From NCBI GenBank assembly GCA_002506365.1, contig DAXK01000012.1, forward strand, positions 1 to 27,782: a stretch of 27,782 nt of DNA. Direction: 5' to 3'. Shown in pieces: positions 6,096 to 13,823 of this stretch. The position numbers and the translations under genes are program-made. The stretch's first letter is position 1, and every line of letters begins with the position of its first letter. The notes beneath the pieces are model-generated. The model was not told where the DNA came from, searched no databases, and saw only the letters and a program-made list of their open reading frames with translations. The stretch is from an archaeon UBA583 (GTDB lineage: Archaea > Nanobdellota > Nanobdellia > Woesearchaeales > UBA583).

Positions 6096-8644
6096 TAAAT
6101 TAATTTTGATTCATGATTAATTTTTTCTACTTTAATTGTATTATCTGAAATACTTTCGATTTTTTCGTCGTGAGATACTAATATTGTTTGTTTTAAATCT
6201 GAATTTTTTAAAATGTTTCCTAATCTATCTACTTGTTCATTTGAAAATCCATCAGTTGGTTCGTCTAGAATTAATAAATCTAGTTTATTTTCTCCGGCCA
6301 AATTATTTTCGATAATGTGTTTTAGTCCTAGTCTATACGCAATTGCTAAGGATGATTTTTCTCCTCCCGAGAGATTTTTAATGTCAATATCAAACCCATT
6401 TTGTTCTACAATTATTGAAAATAATTCATTTAGTCTAACTTCAATTTCATTATCTTCAATTAAATCTTTGAAGAGTTTTTCAAAGATGTCGTTAAATTGA
6501 GCATAGTATTTTGTGAAAACTGCTTTTTCAATATTTTGAGCAATTGGAGTTATTTTTTGTGATATAAAGTTTTCTTTTTTAATTAAGGATTTGAATTGTT
6601 TTTGAGATTTTTCAAATTCTTCTTTTTGTTTTAATTTTAGTTCTAGTTCTTTTGTTTTAAATTCAAATTCTGTTTTTAAGTTTGTTTTAATGTTTGAAAT
6701 TTTTTTTTCATTATCTAAACTTAATTCTAATTTTTCTTGATAATTTAATTTTTTTTCTTTTATATTAGATAATTTATCTTGAATTAATTTTTGATTTTCT
6801 ACTAGTTTAGGTTCTTTTAAAATATTTTGAGATAATTTTTCATTTTTATCTTTATTTTGATTTAATGATGTTTCAATATTTTCAATTTCTTTAAATTGTA
6901 AATCTAATTTATTTAATTGAGAATTTAAATTTGAAATTTCATTTGTTAATTCTAGTTCTAATTTTGAGTTATTTTGAAATTCAATTTGTTTTTTATTTAA
7001 TTCTTCAATTTTTGTATTTGTTGTTTGAAGATTTTTTTGATAATCAAATTCTTTAACAGAATTTATTTTTTCTTTAATTTCAATTTTTTGTTTCTCTAAA
7101 TGAGTTTCTTTTTCAAATTTTTCTTTTAGAAAATTTTCTTTTTCTTGTAACTTTGTTAAAGTTTGTCCCTCAGTTTCTAGTTCAGATAATTCTAATTTTA
7201 ATTTTTCAGCTAGAATTTTAAAATTTTTTATGTCAATTCTTAAATTAGATTTATTTTCAATTAAAATCTCAATTTCTTTATTTTGAGAAGTTGAAATTTT
7301 GTGTGTGTGGGATTTGTCAACTTTTTGCATACATGTTGGACAATCTTCGATTGATTCAAACTTTGAAATAAAATCTTGTTTTTCTTTAATTGTTTTATCA
7401 AAATTTTCTAAGTTTAAATTAGATTCAATTATTTTTTGAGTTAAATCTTCATATTTTTTTTTAATTCTTTGAGCTTTTCTTAATTTTTGAGATGATTTAT
7501 TTATTAATACTTCATTATCTTTAATTTGACATTTAGTTAAAATAATATCAAATTGTTCATTTAAATTTTCAAGAACTTTTTGATTTGATTCTAATTGAGA
7601 TAAAGATTTTTGAATTTGTTCTTTTTGAATTGTTAATGCATTTAAATTAGATTTAATTTTATCAAATTCAAGTTTTAAATTTTGAACTTTTAATAATTGA
7701 ATTTTTTTTAATTCAATTTGTTTATTTAATTCTTTTTTATTTTTTTGAATGGATTCCAAATTAAATTCTTTTTGTTTTAATTTTAATTTTTCAGTTTCAA
7801 ATTCTAAGTCTTTTAGTGATAATTTTATTTGAGATATTAATGATAGGTTTTTTTCAATTAGTAATTTTTTTTCATTATATGTTTCAAAGTTTATATCTAA
7901 TTTTGAAATAACTGTTTTTAATTTTTCTTTATTTTCTAAAACTGATTTTTCTTTTGATTCAATAGTCTTAATTTTTTCATTAAAATGAGAAATTGATTTT
8001 TGAATTTGTTCTAAATCTAAATTGATATTATCAAATCCGTCAAGTTTTGATTCAATTATTTTTTTATCAATTTTTAAATCTGATAAATAAAATCCTGATG
8101 CTGTAACTAATTGTTTATATTTATCTATTCTAAATATTTTTCTAATAATTTCTAATCTTTGTTCTTCTTTTGAGAATAAAACTTCTTTTAGTTGTTCTTG
8201 AGGTGTGTAAATTGTAAATCTATAAACTAAATTTTTATCTTTTGTTAGAAAATCTTTTGGGAAATTTAAAGTTTCAAAAATAAAAGCATTTAGTTCTTGA
8301 GGAGATAGTTCTTGTAGATTTTCTTTAAATTTAACATATCCTGAATCTTGGGAGATAGTTTGAGTTTTTGAGATTTTAATCTTACGATAAATTTCTAATT
8401 CTTCATTATTTTTTGGATTAATTAAAATTAGTTTTACAAATCCTTCTTTTTCTCCTTTTCTAAGTAATTGGAATCCTTCTAGATCCCCTCTTTTAAATCC
8501 AAATAATGCAAATTCAATTGCTAAAAGAATACTTGATTTACCGCAACCAATATCTCCACTTAAAAAATTAATTCCATCTTCAAATTCAATAGTTGCATCA
8601 TTGTAACTACGAATATTATTTAATGAGATGGATTTTATTATCAT
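6095..8644 (-). CDS. rad50: Rad50-like double-strand break repair ATPase
   Basis: SMC-family ATPase that normally works with the Mre11 nuclease to bind, tether and process DNA ends. The 849 residues contain the N-terminal Walker A GDIGCGKSS (30-38), then two long coiled-coil arms (about 190-430 and 450-690) around a zinc hook CPTC (435-438). The C-terminal lobe has signature LSGGEKS (758-764), Walker B LLILDEP (790-796) and the switch His in VSHDE (H825). Length and order are those of intact Rad50. No mre11 is present in the window, which is unusual because the two are often adjacent. ATG 8644 is supported by GTTTATAAC centred 27 nt upstream. The last 62 bp of the gene are duplicated just downstream with an insertion (see the repeat entries). 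Confidence 0.93.
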   Translation of the reverse strand: MIIKSISLNNIRSYNDATIEFEDGINFLSGDIGCGKSSILLAIEFALFGFKRGDLEGFQLLRKGEKEGFVKLILINPKNNEELEIYRKIKISKTQTISQDSGYVKFKENLQELSPQELNAFIFETLNFPKDFLTKDKNLVYRFTIYTPQEQLKEVLFSKEEQRLEIIRKIFRIDKYKQLVTASGFYLSDLKIDKKIIESKLDGFDNINLDLEQIQKSISHFNEKIKTIESKEKSVLENKEKLKTVISKLDINFETYNEKKLLIEKNLSLISQIKLSLKDLEFETEKLKLKQKEFNLESIQKNKKELNKQIELKKIQLLKVQNLKLEFDKIKSNLNALTIQKEQIQKSLSQLESNQKVLENLNEQFDIILTKCQIKDNEVLINKSSQKLRKAQRIKKKYEDLTQKIIESNLNLENFDKTIKEKQDFISKFESIEDCPTCMQKVDKSHTHKISTSQNKEIEILIENKSNLRIDIKNFKILAEKLKLELSELETEGQTLTKLQEKENFLKEKFEKETHLEKQKIEIKEKINSVKEFDYQKNLQTTNTKIEELNKKQIEFQNNSKLELELTNEISNLNSQLNKLDLQFKEIENIETSLNQNKDKNEKLSQNILKEPKLVENQKLIQDKLSNIKEKKLNYQEKLELSLDNEKKISNIKTNLKTEFEFKTKELELKLKQKEEFEKSQKQFKSLIKKENFISQKITPIAQNIEKAVFTKYYAQFNDIFEKLFKDLIEDNEIEVRLNELFSIIVEQNGFDIDIKNLSGGEKSSLAIAYRLGLKHIIENNLAGENKLDLLILDEPTDGFSNEQVDRLGNILKNSDLKQTILVSHDEKIESISDNTIKVEKINHESKLI

Positions 8645-8666
8645 AATAAAATTATGTTGTTTTTTA

Positions 8667-8675
8667 GTTATAAAC
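8667..8675 (-). promoter_or_regulatory. TATA box of rad50
   Basis: GTTTATAAC on the minus strand is centred about 27 nt before the rad50 ATG. It indicates that rad50 has its own promoter in the 46-nt gap after the RelA/SpoT-like gene. Confidence 0.5.
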
Positions 8676-8690
8676 TTTTTGTGTCAGTTA

Positions 8691-9638
8691 TTATACAGAT
8701 AATTTTTTTCCACGAGTAGTATAGATTCTATGAGCATTTTCTCCAAATAAATCTAAAATTGCACTATAAATTCCTTGAACTTGAACTTCAATTGGGAAAT
8801 TTTGTAAACCTTTATCAGTTAGAGTGTAGTGTAGTCCTCCAGGTCTAAATGATTTTTCTCTGTGTCTATGGTCATCATATCTTTGAGAAATTAAATCAAA
8901 TCCAGGTATTTTAATATTAGTTCCTAATTGAGATAATTTTTCTAATGAATTTTCTGAACGAGTTTGGTTTAAATCGATAATTTTTAATCCTAAATCATCT
9001 CCTAACATTAAATCAGTATATCTTTGATTAGAGTTGTTTGATAAATAATTTTTATCAAATTCAACATTATAACTTTCAATATCGTTCCAAAACATTAGAG
9101 AATTTTCAGCTACAGTTACCATGAATTCCAAAATAGAGTTATTTGATAATCTATTTTTTTCTTTAATGATTTGGTATTTTTGATGTAATTTATCTTTTTT
9201 TTTAAATCTTTGAGACACTAAAACATCTCCAAATTTTGCAAATTCAACATAATCATTTTTAGGTAATGGTTCTGAACCATATAAACCATTTATAGTTAAA
9301 CTATCAATATAAAAATCTTCATTATAACTATTTTTTAGAATTTCTCTAATTTTTTCAAATGGTTCAACTTGAAATTTATTTGATAGTTTTGATTTATCTT
9401 TACAAATTTTAACTGAATTATCAGTTAAACATGTAATAATTTTATCTCTTTTTGGTAATATTAAATTTTGGTATGCTGTTTGAATAATATCTTCTCTAGA
9501 TTTTAGAATAACTAAATTATCAGTTGAGATAATTTTTTTATCAATTGGTCCATATAATAATAAATTAATTAAAGCTGGTCCAAATCCTGATCCTAAGTCT
9601 TCAACTGCTGTATTTAATCTACTTTCTAACGATTTCAC
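8691..9638 (-). CDS. RelA/SpoT-domain-like protein
   Basis: The C-terminal third resembles the (p)ppGpp synthetase fold of RelA/SpoT proteins. DDLGLKII (214-221) matches the D-x-x-G-[IL]-[RK]-I metal-binding strand. GGLHYT (268-272, H270) matches the GY-x-SLHT segment. PIEVQVQ (282-288, E284) matches the E-x-QIRT motif, followed by an AH-xx-Y segment (302-306) like the usual AAHW-x-Y. Residues 1-200 are not recognised, and no HD hydrolase, TGS or ACT domain is evident. It could make an alarmone, modify another nucleotide or RNA as some toxic synthetases do, or be inactive. The start is GTG 9638, supported by TTTATAAAA at 9660-9668. The 315-residue gene precedes rad50 on the same strand. The family call is by motif reading only. 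Confidence 0.5.
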   Translation of the reverse strand: MKSLESRLNTAVEDLGSGFGPALINLLLYGPIDKKIISTDNLVILKSREDIIQTAYQNLILPKRDKIITCLTDNSVKICKDKSKLSNKFQVEPFEKIREILKNSYNEDFYIDSLTINGLYGSEPLPKNDYVEFAKFGDVLVSQRFKKKDKLHQKYQIIKEKNRLSNNSILEFMVTVAENSLMFWNDIESYNVEFDKNYLSNNSNQRYTDLMLGDDLGLKIIDLNQTRSENSLEKLSQLGTNIKIPGFDLISQRYDDHRHREKSFRPGGLHYTLTDKGLQNFPIEVQVQGIYSAILDLFGENAHRIYTTRGKKLSV

Positions 9639-9659
9639 TATTATATATCAAATTCAGAG

Positions 9660-9668
9660 TTTATAAAA
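9660..9668 (-). promoter_or_regulatory. TATA box deciding a GTG start
   Basis: TTTATAAAA (plus-strand reading) lies about 26 nt before GTG 9638. It supports this non-ATG start for the RelA/SpoT-like gene. Confidence 0.45.
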
Positions 9669-9802
9669 TTAACTAAAATTAGTGAAATATGTTAAAAATG
9701 TGAATCAGAGGGTTTAAATGTGAAATTAAAGAATAAAAATTAAAAATAAATATAAAATATAAAATATATTAAATATTAAATTATTATTAGTCTTAGGTTA
9801 AA

Positions 9803-10309
9803 CTATTGATTTGCGTAGTCTGATATCCAAACTTTGTTTTTTCTGTTTTCAATTAATAATTCAAATCTATTATTATTTGGTTTAATACAAAAACAACCAT
9901 TATTATCGTCTGAATTAAATTGATTTAATGAGCTATCAAATAAAATTCCATTTTTATTAAATATTAATAAATTTGATGTTTGGGATAAAGCATTTAGTTC
10001 ATCTGATTCAATATTTAAATTACTATTTGAAATTAAGTTTGTGTCAGCACAAGCAGATTTAGAGATGAAACAGATGTTTGTAACTTCTGAATTTAATTTA
10101 TATTCTAAAATTTCTTCACTCCCATATCTTGATGCAACTTGTGAAATATCATTTTCAAGACCAGATAGGAATTTTTTATCAATTACATCTTTTGAATCTG
10201 AGTTAAATGCCATAATAAATTTTGTAACTAAAAATCCTACAAATAAAATTAAAATTGTAGACATAATATATACAAAAACTTGATTTAGTTCTGCTTTTTT
10301 ATTTTTCAT
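9803..10309 (-). CDS. Small membrane-anchored, pilin-like protein
   Basis: The 168-residue protein starts MKNKKAELNQVFVYIMST and has a single hydrophobic segment at about 12-34, the layout of a type IV pilin-like class III leader with possible cleavage after KKA. The rest is an extracytoplasmic domain with cysteines at ICFISKSACAD and GCFCIK, which could form disulfides. I do not recognise a named family, although short anchored proteins of this type are common in DPANN genomes. ATG 10309 has TTTTTTAAAG about 26 nt upstream, and that box is embedded in an 11-bp palindrome. It appears monocistronic. Confidence 0.6.
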   Translation of the reverse strand: MKNKKAELNQVFVYIMSTILILFVGFLVTKFIMAFNSDSKDVIDKKFLSGLENDISQVASRYGSEEILEYKLNSEVTNICFISKSACADTNLISNSNLNIESDELNALSQTSNLLIFNKNGILFDSSLNQFNSDDNNGCFCIKPNNNRFELLIENRKNKVWISDYANQ

Positions 10310-10322
10310 AAAAGAGTTAATG

Positions 10323-10347
10323 AATAAATCTTTTTTAAAGATTTATT
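10323..10347. promoter_or_regulatory. 11-bp palindrome over the promoter of the 168-aa gene
   Basis: AATAAATCTTT and AAAGATTTATT are perfect arms around TTT, and the centre coincides with the expected TATA position, about 26 nt before ATG 10309. Protein binding here would block the TATA-binding protein. It may instead be a DNA or RNA hairpin by chance in AT-rich sequence. Confidence 0.45.
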
Positions 10348-10457
10348 TTTATTTTAAGTTATTTTAAGTTATTGTAAAATTAAAAATCATAGATTTTTAG
10401 TATTTTTAAATCAAAAAATATGCTTAGTATTTCTAAACCTTGAAATCCAAATAAGTT

Positions 10458-11504
10458 TTACTCCTTTGAATTTTCTAGCACGAGAATGTGTCTTGTCATA
10501 GATTTATTGATATAGTGATCTATTTCAGTTACTTCATTAAAATATTTTTTAGCAATATCTCTAAATTCTAAAAAGTTTGCATAAATAATTACTAGTCTAG
10601 CTCCAGGTTTTAAGTATATTTTAGCAGATTTTAAAAAATCATTATATAAATCATCTCCTAATCTTCTACAAGATTTCCCGTAAGGAATATCAGATACAAT
10701 TCCATCAATTGAGTTTTCTTTTAAAAATTGAGTTGAGGAATCAGCAAGTGTTCTTTTTACTTGTCCAGATTTAAAAGAATCAGGAAAATAATGTTCAAAA
10801 TTTTGTTTGAAATATTTTAAATCGTTCCAGGAAATATCGTTTCCTAAAATTTTAAATCCCATATCATATCCTTCAAGTAAAATCCCCCCAATTCCACAGA
10901 ATGGATCTAATAAAACACTTTCTTTATTTTTTAAATTTAATAAATTAATTGCTCCTCTTGCCATATCTGATTTTAGAGTGTATGGCATTACAACTGGTCT
11001 AAATTTAGGCATTCTTCCTAGATAGTCCATTGAATTGTGATAAATTTCTGATACAAAGTAAAAATTCTCAGGTGAATCGTAAAAATAATGAAATCTAATT
11101 CCAAATTTTTTTAAACTAACTTTACCTTCTTTAAATTCATCATAAACTGGCGCAGCTAATTCACGTAAATCATTTGGCAGTTCAAATTTTTTAAACATTC
11201 TTGAGGCATTTACAGCAAATGATTTACCTTCATAATTTTTAGAAATTTCAAGATTACTAATTTGATTTTTAAAATCTTTAAAATTTCCATAGTAGTTTAG
11301 AATTCCAACGTGTTTTGTGAAAGTTAATCTTTTAAAAATTTCATCATTATAATTTAATTTAATGTTAGTATTAAATTTATAATATACATTAGATATTTGT
11401 TCTAGTTTTAATTTTTGGTTATAGTAAAGGTTAAATAATGTTTCAAATTCAGCAGTTGCAAATTCTTTATTAGTTCCTTTTAAAATTACAAAGTATTCTG
11501 TCAT
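10458..11504 (-). CDS. tRNA (guanine-10-N2)-methyltransferase, Trm-G10 type
   Basis: THUMP-class RNA methyltransferase expected to methylate G10 of tRNA using S-adenosylmethionine. The N-terminal half (about 1-160) is the THUMP-type RNA-binding part. The C-terminal Rossmann domain has the SAM motif LDPFCGIGGILLEG (199-212), an acidic GND after strand 2 (221-223), and the catalytic SDIPYG (271-276) in place of the more usual DPPYG. This 348-residue form starts at ATG 11504. An in-frame ATG 60 nt farther upstream is rejected because TTTATAAA (11526-11533) lies 26 nt before 11504, so the upstream codons would not be transcribed. It follows the paralogue pair on the same strand but has its own promoter. 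A diverged paralogue lies at 20934-21923. Confidence 0.87.
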   Translation of the reverse strand: MTEYFVILKGTNKEFATAEFETLFNLYYNQKLKLEQISNVYYKFNTNIKLNYNDEIFKRLTFTKHVGILNYYGNFKDFKNQISNLEISKNYEGKSFAVNASRMFKKFELPNDLRELAAPVYDEFKEGKVSLKKFGIRFHYFYDSPENFYFVSEIYHNSMDYLGRMPKFRPVVMPYTLKSDMARGAINLLNLKNKESVLLDPFCGIGGILLEGYDMGFKILGNDISWNDLKYFKQNFEHYFPDSFKSGQVKRTLADSSTQFLKENSIDGIVSDIPYGKSCRRLGDDLYNDFLKSAKIYLKPGARLVIIYANFLEFRDIAKKYFNEVTEIDHYINKSMTRHILVLENSKE

Positions 11505-11525
11505 AATATATTTAATCCATTTTAA

Positions 11526-11533
11526 TTTATAAA
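11526..11533 (-). promoter_or_regulatory. TATA box deciding the Trm-G10 start
   Basis: TTTATAAA is centred 26 nt before ATG 11504 and lies inside the reading frame upstream of it. It is evidence against the longer 368-residue reading. Confidence 0.5.
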
Positions 11534-11584
11534 TGATTACAATAAATGAATTTATTTTAAGCATATTATTTAAAAGTTTTGGAA

Positions 11585-12046
11585 TTAATATTTATATTTT
11601 CTTAGTTGAGTTAGAAAATCTTTTTTTCCATCTTCAAGTAAATGAGACATTTCAATTAATTCAATAATTGATGTTTTATTAGGTGAATTTTCATAGGAAT
11701 TTTGAATAGTTTCAACTTTATTAAAAAATAATTTAGACCAATTTGATAAAAATGATTTTAAATTATTATTAAAATTTGCTAAAGATATTAAATTGTATAA
11801 ATGAAAATTTATTTCTCCAACTTCTGTAATTACTAAAGTTTCAATTATATCTTTATTTGGTTGTTTATTTTCAGATACATATCTTAAAATATTATTTTTA
11901 GTGTTATCAAATTCAGATAGTAATTTTTTAAGTTCAACATCAAATAATATTGTTTGTCTTTTTTGTAATTCATTTGAATCAAACAATTGAGTTTCAGGTG
12001 GTCTAATTTGAAGTATAGTTTTTAAATATTTTTTTAAATTTTCCAT
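11585..12046 (-). CDS. Hypothetical helical protein, paralogue of the upstream gene
   Basis: Unknown family, 153 residues, predicted soluble and largely helical. It begins MENLKKYLKTILQIRPPE and then FDSNELQKRQTILFDVELKK. The gene just upstream begins MENLKQYLKGILSIHP and then FDNNEKLKREDILFSVQLEK, so the two are tandem duplicates. There is a 10-nt gap to the upstream gene, no TATA box at the expected distance, and no ribosome-binding site, so it is probably cotranscribed with the permease and the first copy. A partner or cytoplasmic regulator role for the permease is only an inference from position. Confidence 0.65.
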   Translation of the reverse strand: MENLKKYLKTILQIRPPETQLFDSNELQKRQTILFDVELKKLLSEFDNTKNNILRYVSENKQPNKDIIETLVITEVGEINFHLYNLISLANFNNNLKSFLSNWSKLFFNKVETIQNSYENSPNKTSIIELIEMSHLLEDGKKDFLTQLRKYKY

Positions 12047-12056
12047 TTTTAATAAG

Positions 12057-12533
12057 TTAAACTTTAACTGGACCTAAGTCTGAAATTTTAATTTGAGTAT
12101 CTAAATTTTTTTTAAGTTTAGTTAAAGATTCAATAATTGATACAAGTTTATCTGATTCATTAAAATAATTTCCTTTATCATTTTGAATAATAATATTTGT
12201 TTGTTTAATAAAATCTGATTCAATAATTTTTAAAGATTTTTTTAAATTAAGATTAAAAAATGATTCATCAATTAAGTTATTTAGTTCTCCAGATAAGATT
12301 CTTAAAAGAGTTAAGTAAGTTGTTTTTATTACTTTTTCATCAGTTATTTTTTTATTACCATAATTTAATTCAGATAAAGCTCCCAAGATTTGAGAGTATT
12401 TTTTATTAAATTTTTCTAATTGAACACTAAATAAAATATCTTCACGTTTTAATTTTTCATTATTATCAAATGAATTATCAAATCCAGGATGAATTGATAA
12501 AATTCCTTTTAGATATTGTTTTAAATTTTCCAT
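12057..12533 (-). CDS. Hypothetical helical protein, first of two tandem paralogues
   Basis: Unknown family, 158 residues from the chosen start, soluble and mostly helical by eye. It shares the N-terminal pattern MENLK-x-YLK-x-IL with its downstream neighbour. Two ATGs are possible: 12542, inside the permease stop region, and 12533. I choose 12533 because the protein then begins MENLK exactly like the paralogue, and because the junction becomes TAA-T-ATG, directly after the permease stop. This implies translation by termination-reinitiation. No catalytic or metal-binding motif is visible. Confidence 0.65.
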   Translation of the reverse strand: MENLKQYLKGILSIHPGFDNSFDNNEKLKREDILFSVQLEKFNKKYSQILGALSELNYGNKKITDEKVIKTTYLTLLRILSGELNNLIDESFFNLNLKKSLKIIESDFIKQTNIIIQNDKGNYFNESDKLVSIIESLTKLKKNLDTQIKISDLGPVKV

Positions 12534-12534
12534 A

Positions 12535-13740
12535 TTATTCATCCCTCAGATTATCGGCAGGATTTACTGCTGCAGCTTTTAAAGCTGGATAAGTTCCAAA
12601 TAACATTGTAAAAATTGCGGTTATGAAAATGATTTTTAGAAAAAAATCAAATTCAAAATAAATTGGAACATTATAACCAATTGTTATTAAATAATTTCCA
12701 AGTAATTTTGCTAATCCAAATGATAAAAAAAATCCTACAATTGCTCCAAATAATCCAAGAGCTGAACTTTCAACTAAAAAAATATTTCTAATATCTGATT
12801 TTGTAGCTCCAAGAGCTTTCATTACAGAAATTTCATTAATTCTTTCAATAATATTTGAATACATTGTATTCATTACGTTAATTCCTCCAACAAAAAGTGC
12901 AATTGATGATACAAATCCAATAATTAAATTTAATACTCCTAGGATTTGATTAAATTGGTCAATTGCTTGTTTTGGGGAAGTTACTTCAACTGTTTTTTCA
13001 TCATTGTTTGGATTTAATTTAGTTTCAATTTTTGCTTGCATTAAATCAGCGTCAACATCTTCAAGCAAACTTACTCTTATAACTGTAAATTCATCATTTG
13101 CTAAATCTGCTAATTCTCTTATATCTTTAATATTCATTAAGATTGAATTATCTAAAAATAAATCTCCTTTTTCTTTACCAATTCCAATTACTCTAAAACT
13201 TTTCCCATCAATTTTTAAACTTGTTCCAACAGTTACAACTTTATCATCAAAACCTTCATTTGCTGCTTTATGTCCTAAATATACAGATCCAACATCACTA
13301 GATTTTAAAACTCTTCCAATTTCTGCTTCCATTGTCAAATCTGATTGAACTTTTTCTAAATTTTTGTTTTCAAATGATATTGTTGTAATAACTGCTTTTT
13401 CACGAGAGAATTCATATTGTCCAGAATAAAAAATTTGTCCTGTAATATAATCATAACCTCTTACAACTTGTTTTATTTTATTCATATCAGTGTTTGTTAA
13501 ACTTGAAGTTATCCCACTTGGCCCACCTTGTCCTGAATTTGCAGGTTGTACAACTAAAACATTTACACCTAAAGATGAAAATTGATCTGAAATTGCGTTT
13601 GATAGTCCTTGAGATACAAAAATAAAAAATGTGAATGTGAAAATACCAATAATAATTCCTGAAACTGTTAAAAAAGTTCTTTTCTTTTTTTCAAAAATAT
13701 TTTTATAAACTAATAGATATAAATCACCTAAACTTATCAT
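12535..13740 (-). CDS. MacB/FtsX-type ABC transporter permease
   Basis: Membrane subunit of a MacB/LolE-like ABC transporter, which uses cytoplasmic ATP hydrolysis to drive extracytoplasmic work such as peptide or lipoprotein release. About residues 1-50 hold the N-terminal membrane helix (TVSGIIIGIFTFTFFIFV). A periplasmic-type MacB_PCD domain covers about 50-260, and the C-terminal FtsX domain has three helices, with the coupling segment NIIERINEISVMKALGATKSDI between the first two. No ATPase gene is present in the window, so its partner is encoded elsewhere. The start is ATG 13740 (401 residues), preferred over a longer reading because TTTATAAA (13762-13769) sits 25 nt before it. Its stop is coupled to the next gene. 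Confidence 0.85.
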   Translation of the reverse strand: MISLGDLYLLVYKNIFEKKKRTFLTVSGIIIGIFTFTFFIFVSQGLSNAISDQFSSLGVNVLVVQPANSGQGGPSGITSSLTNTDMNKIKQVVRGYDYITGQIFYSGQYEFSREKAVITTISFENKNLEKVQSDLTMEAEIGRVLKSSDVGSVYLGHKAANEGFDDKVVTVGTSLKIDGKSFRVIGIGKEKGDLFLDNSILMNIKDIRELADLANDEFTVIRVSLLEDVDADLMQAKIETKLNPNNDEKTVEVTSPKQAIDQFNQILGVLNLIIGFVSSIALFVGGINVMNTMYSNIIERINEISVMKALGATKSDIRNIFLVESSALGLFGAIVGFFLSFGLAKLLGNYLITIGYNVPIYFEFDFFLKIIFITAIFTMLFGTYPALKAAAVNPADNLRDE

Positions 13741-13761
13741 AATTTGAATTGATAAATGGTA

Positions 13762-13769
13762 TTTATAAA
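13762..13769 (-). promoter_or_regulatory. TATA box deciding the permease start
   Basis: TTTATAAA is centred 25 nt before ATG 13740. A longer reading starting at 13779 would begin upstream of this box and so outside the transcript. Confidence 0.5.
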
Positions 13770-13823
13770 AATTATTCACTAAACAAATTTATTTTAAAAT
13801 TTAAGTATATTAAATATAAAATT

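Noticed and set aside
6213..6500. Plus-strand reading frame inside rad50
   Set aside because: It is antisense to the conserved Rad50 C-terminal lobe, lacks any family signal and has no promoter; it is a shadow of the real gene.
7000..8100. Internal duplications in the Rad50 arms
   Set aside because: Repeated Lys/Glu/Leu/Asn-rich codons are expected for long coiled coils in an AT-rich genome; no specific repeat unit was found.
8691..9638. mre11, expected as the rad50 partner
   Set aside because: No phosphoesterase motifs (D-x-H, GD-x-HD, GNH) are present, and the C-terminal motifs point to a RelA/SpoT-like fold instead.
9803..10309. Ordinary archaellin or major pilin
   Set aside because: The leader pattern fits only loosely and no pilus assembly genes are nearby, so it is reported as pilin-like only.
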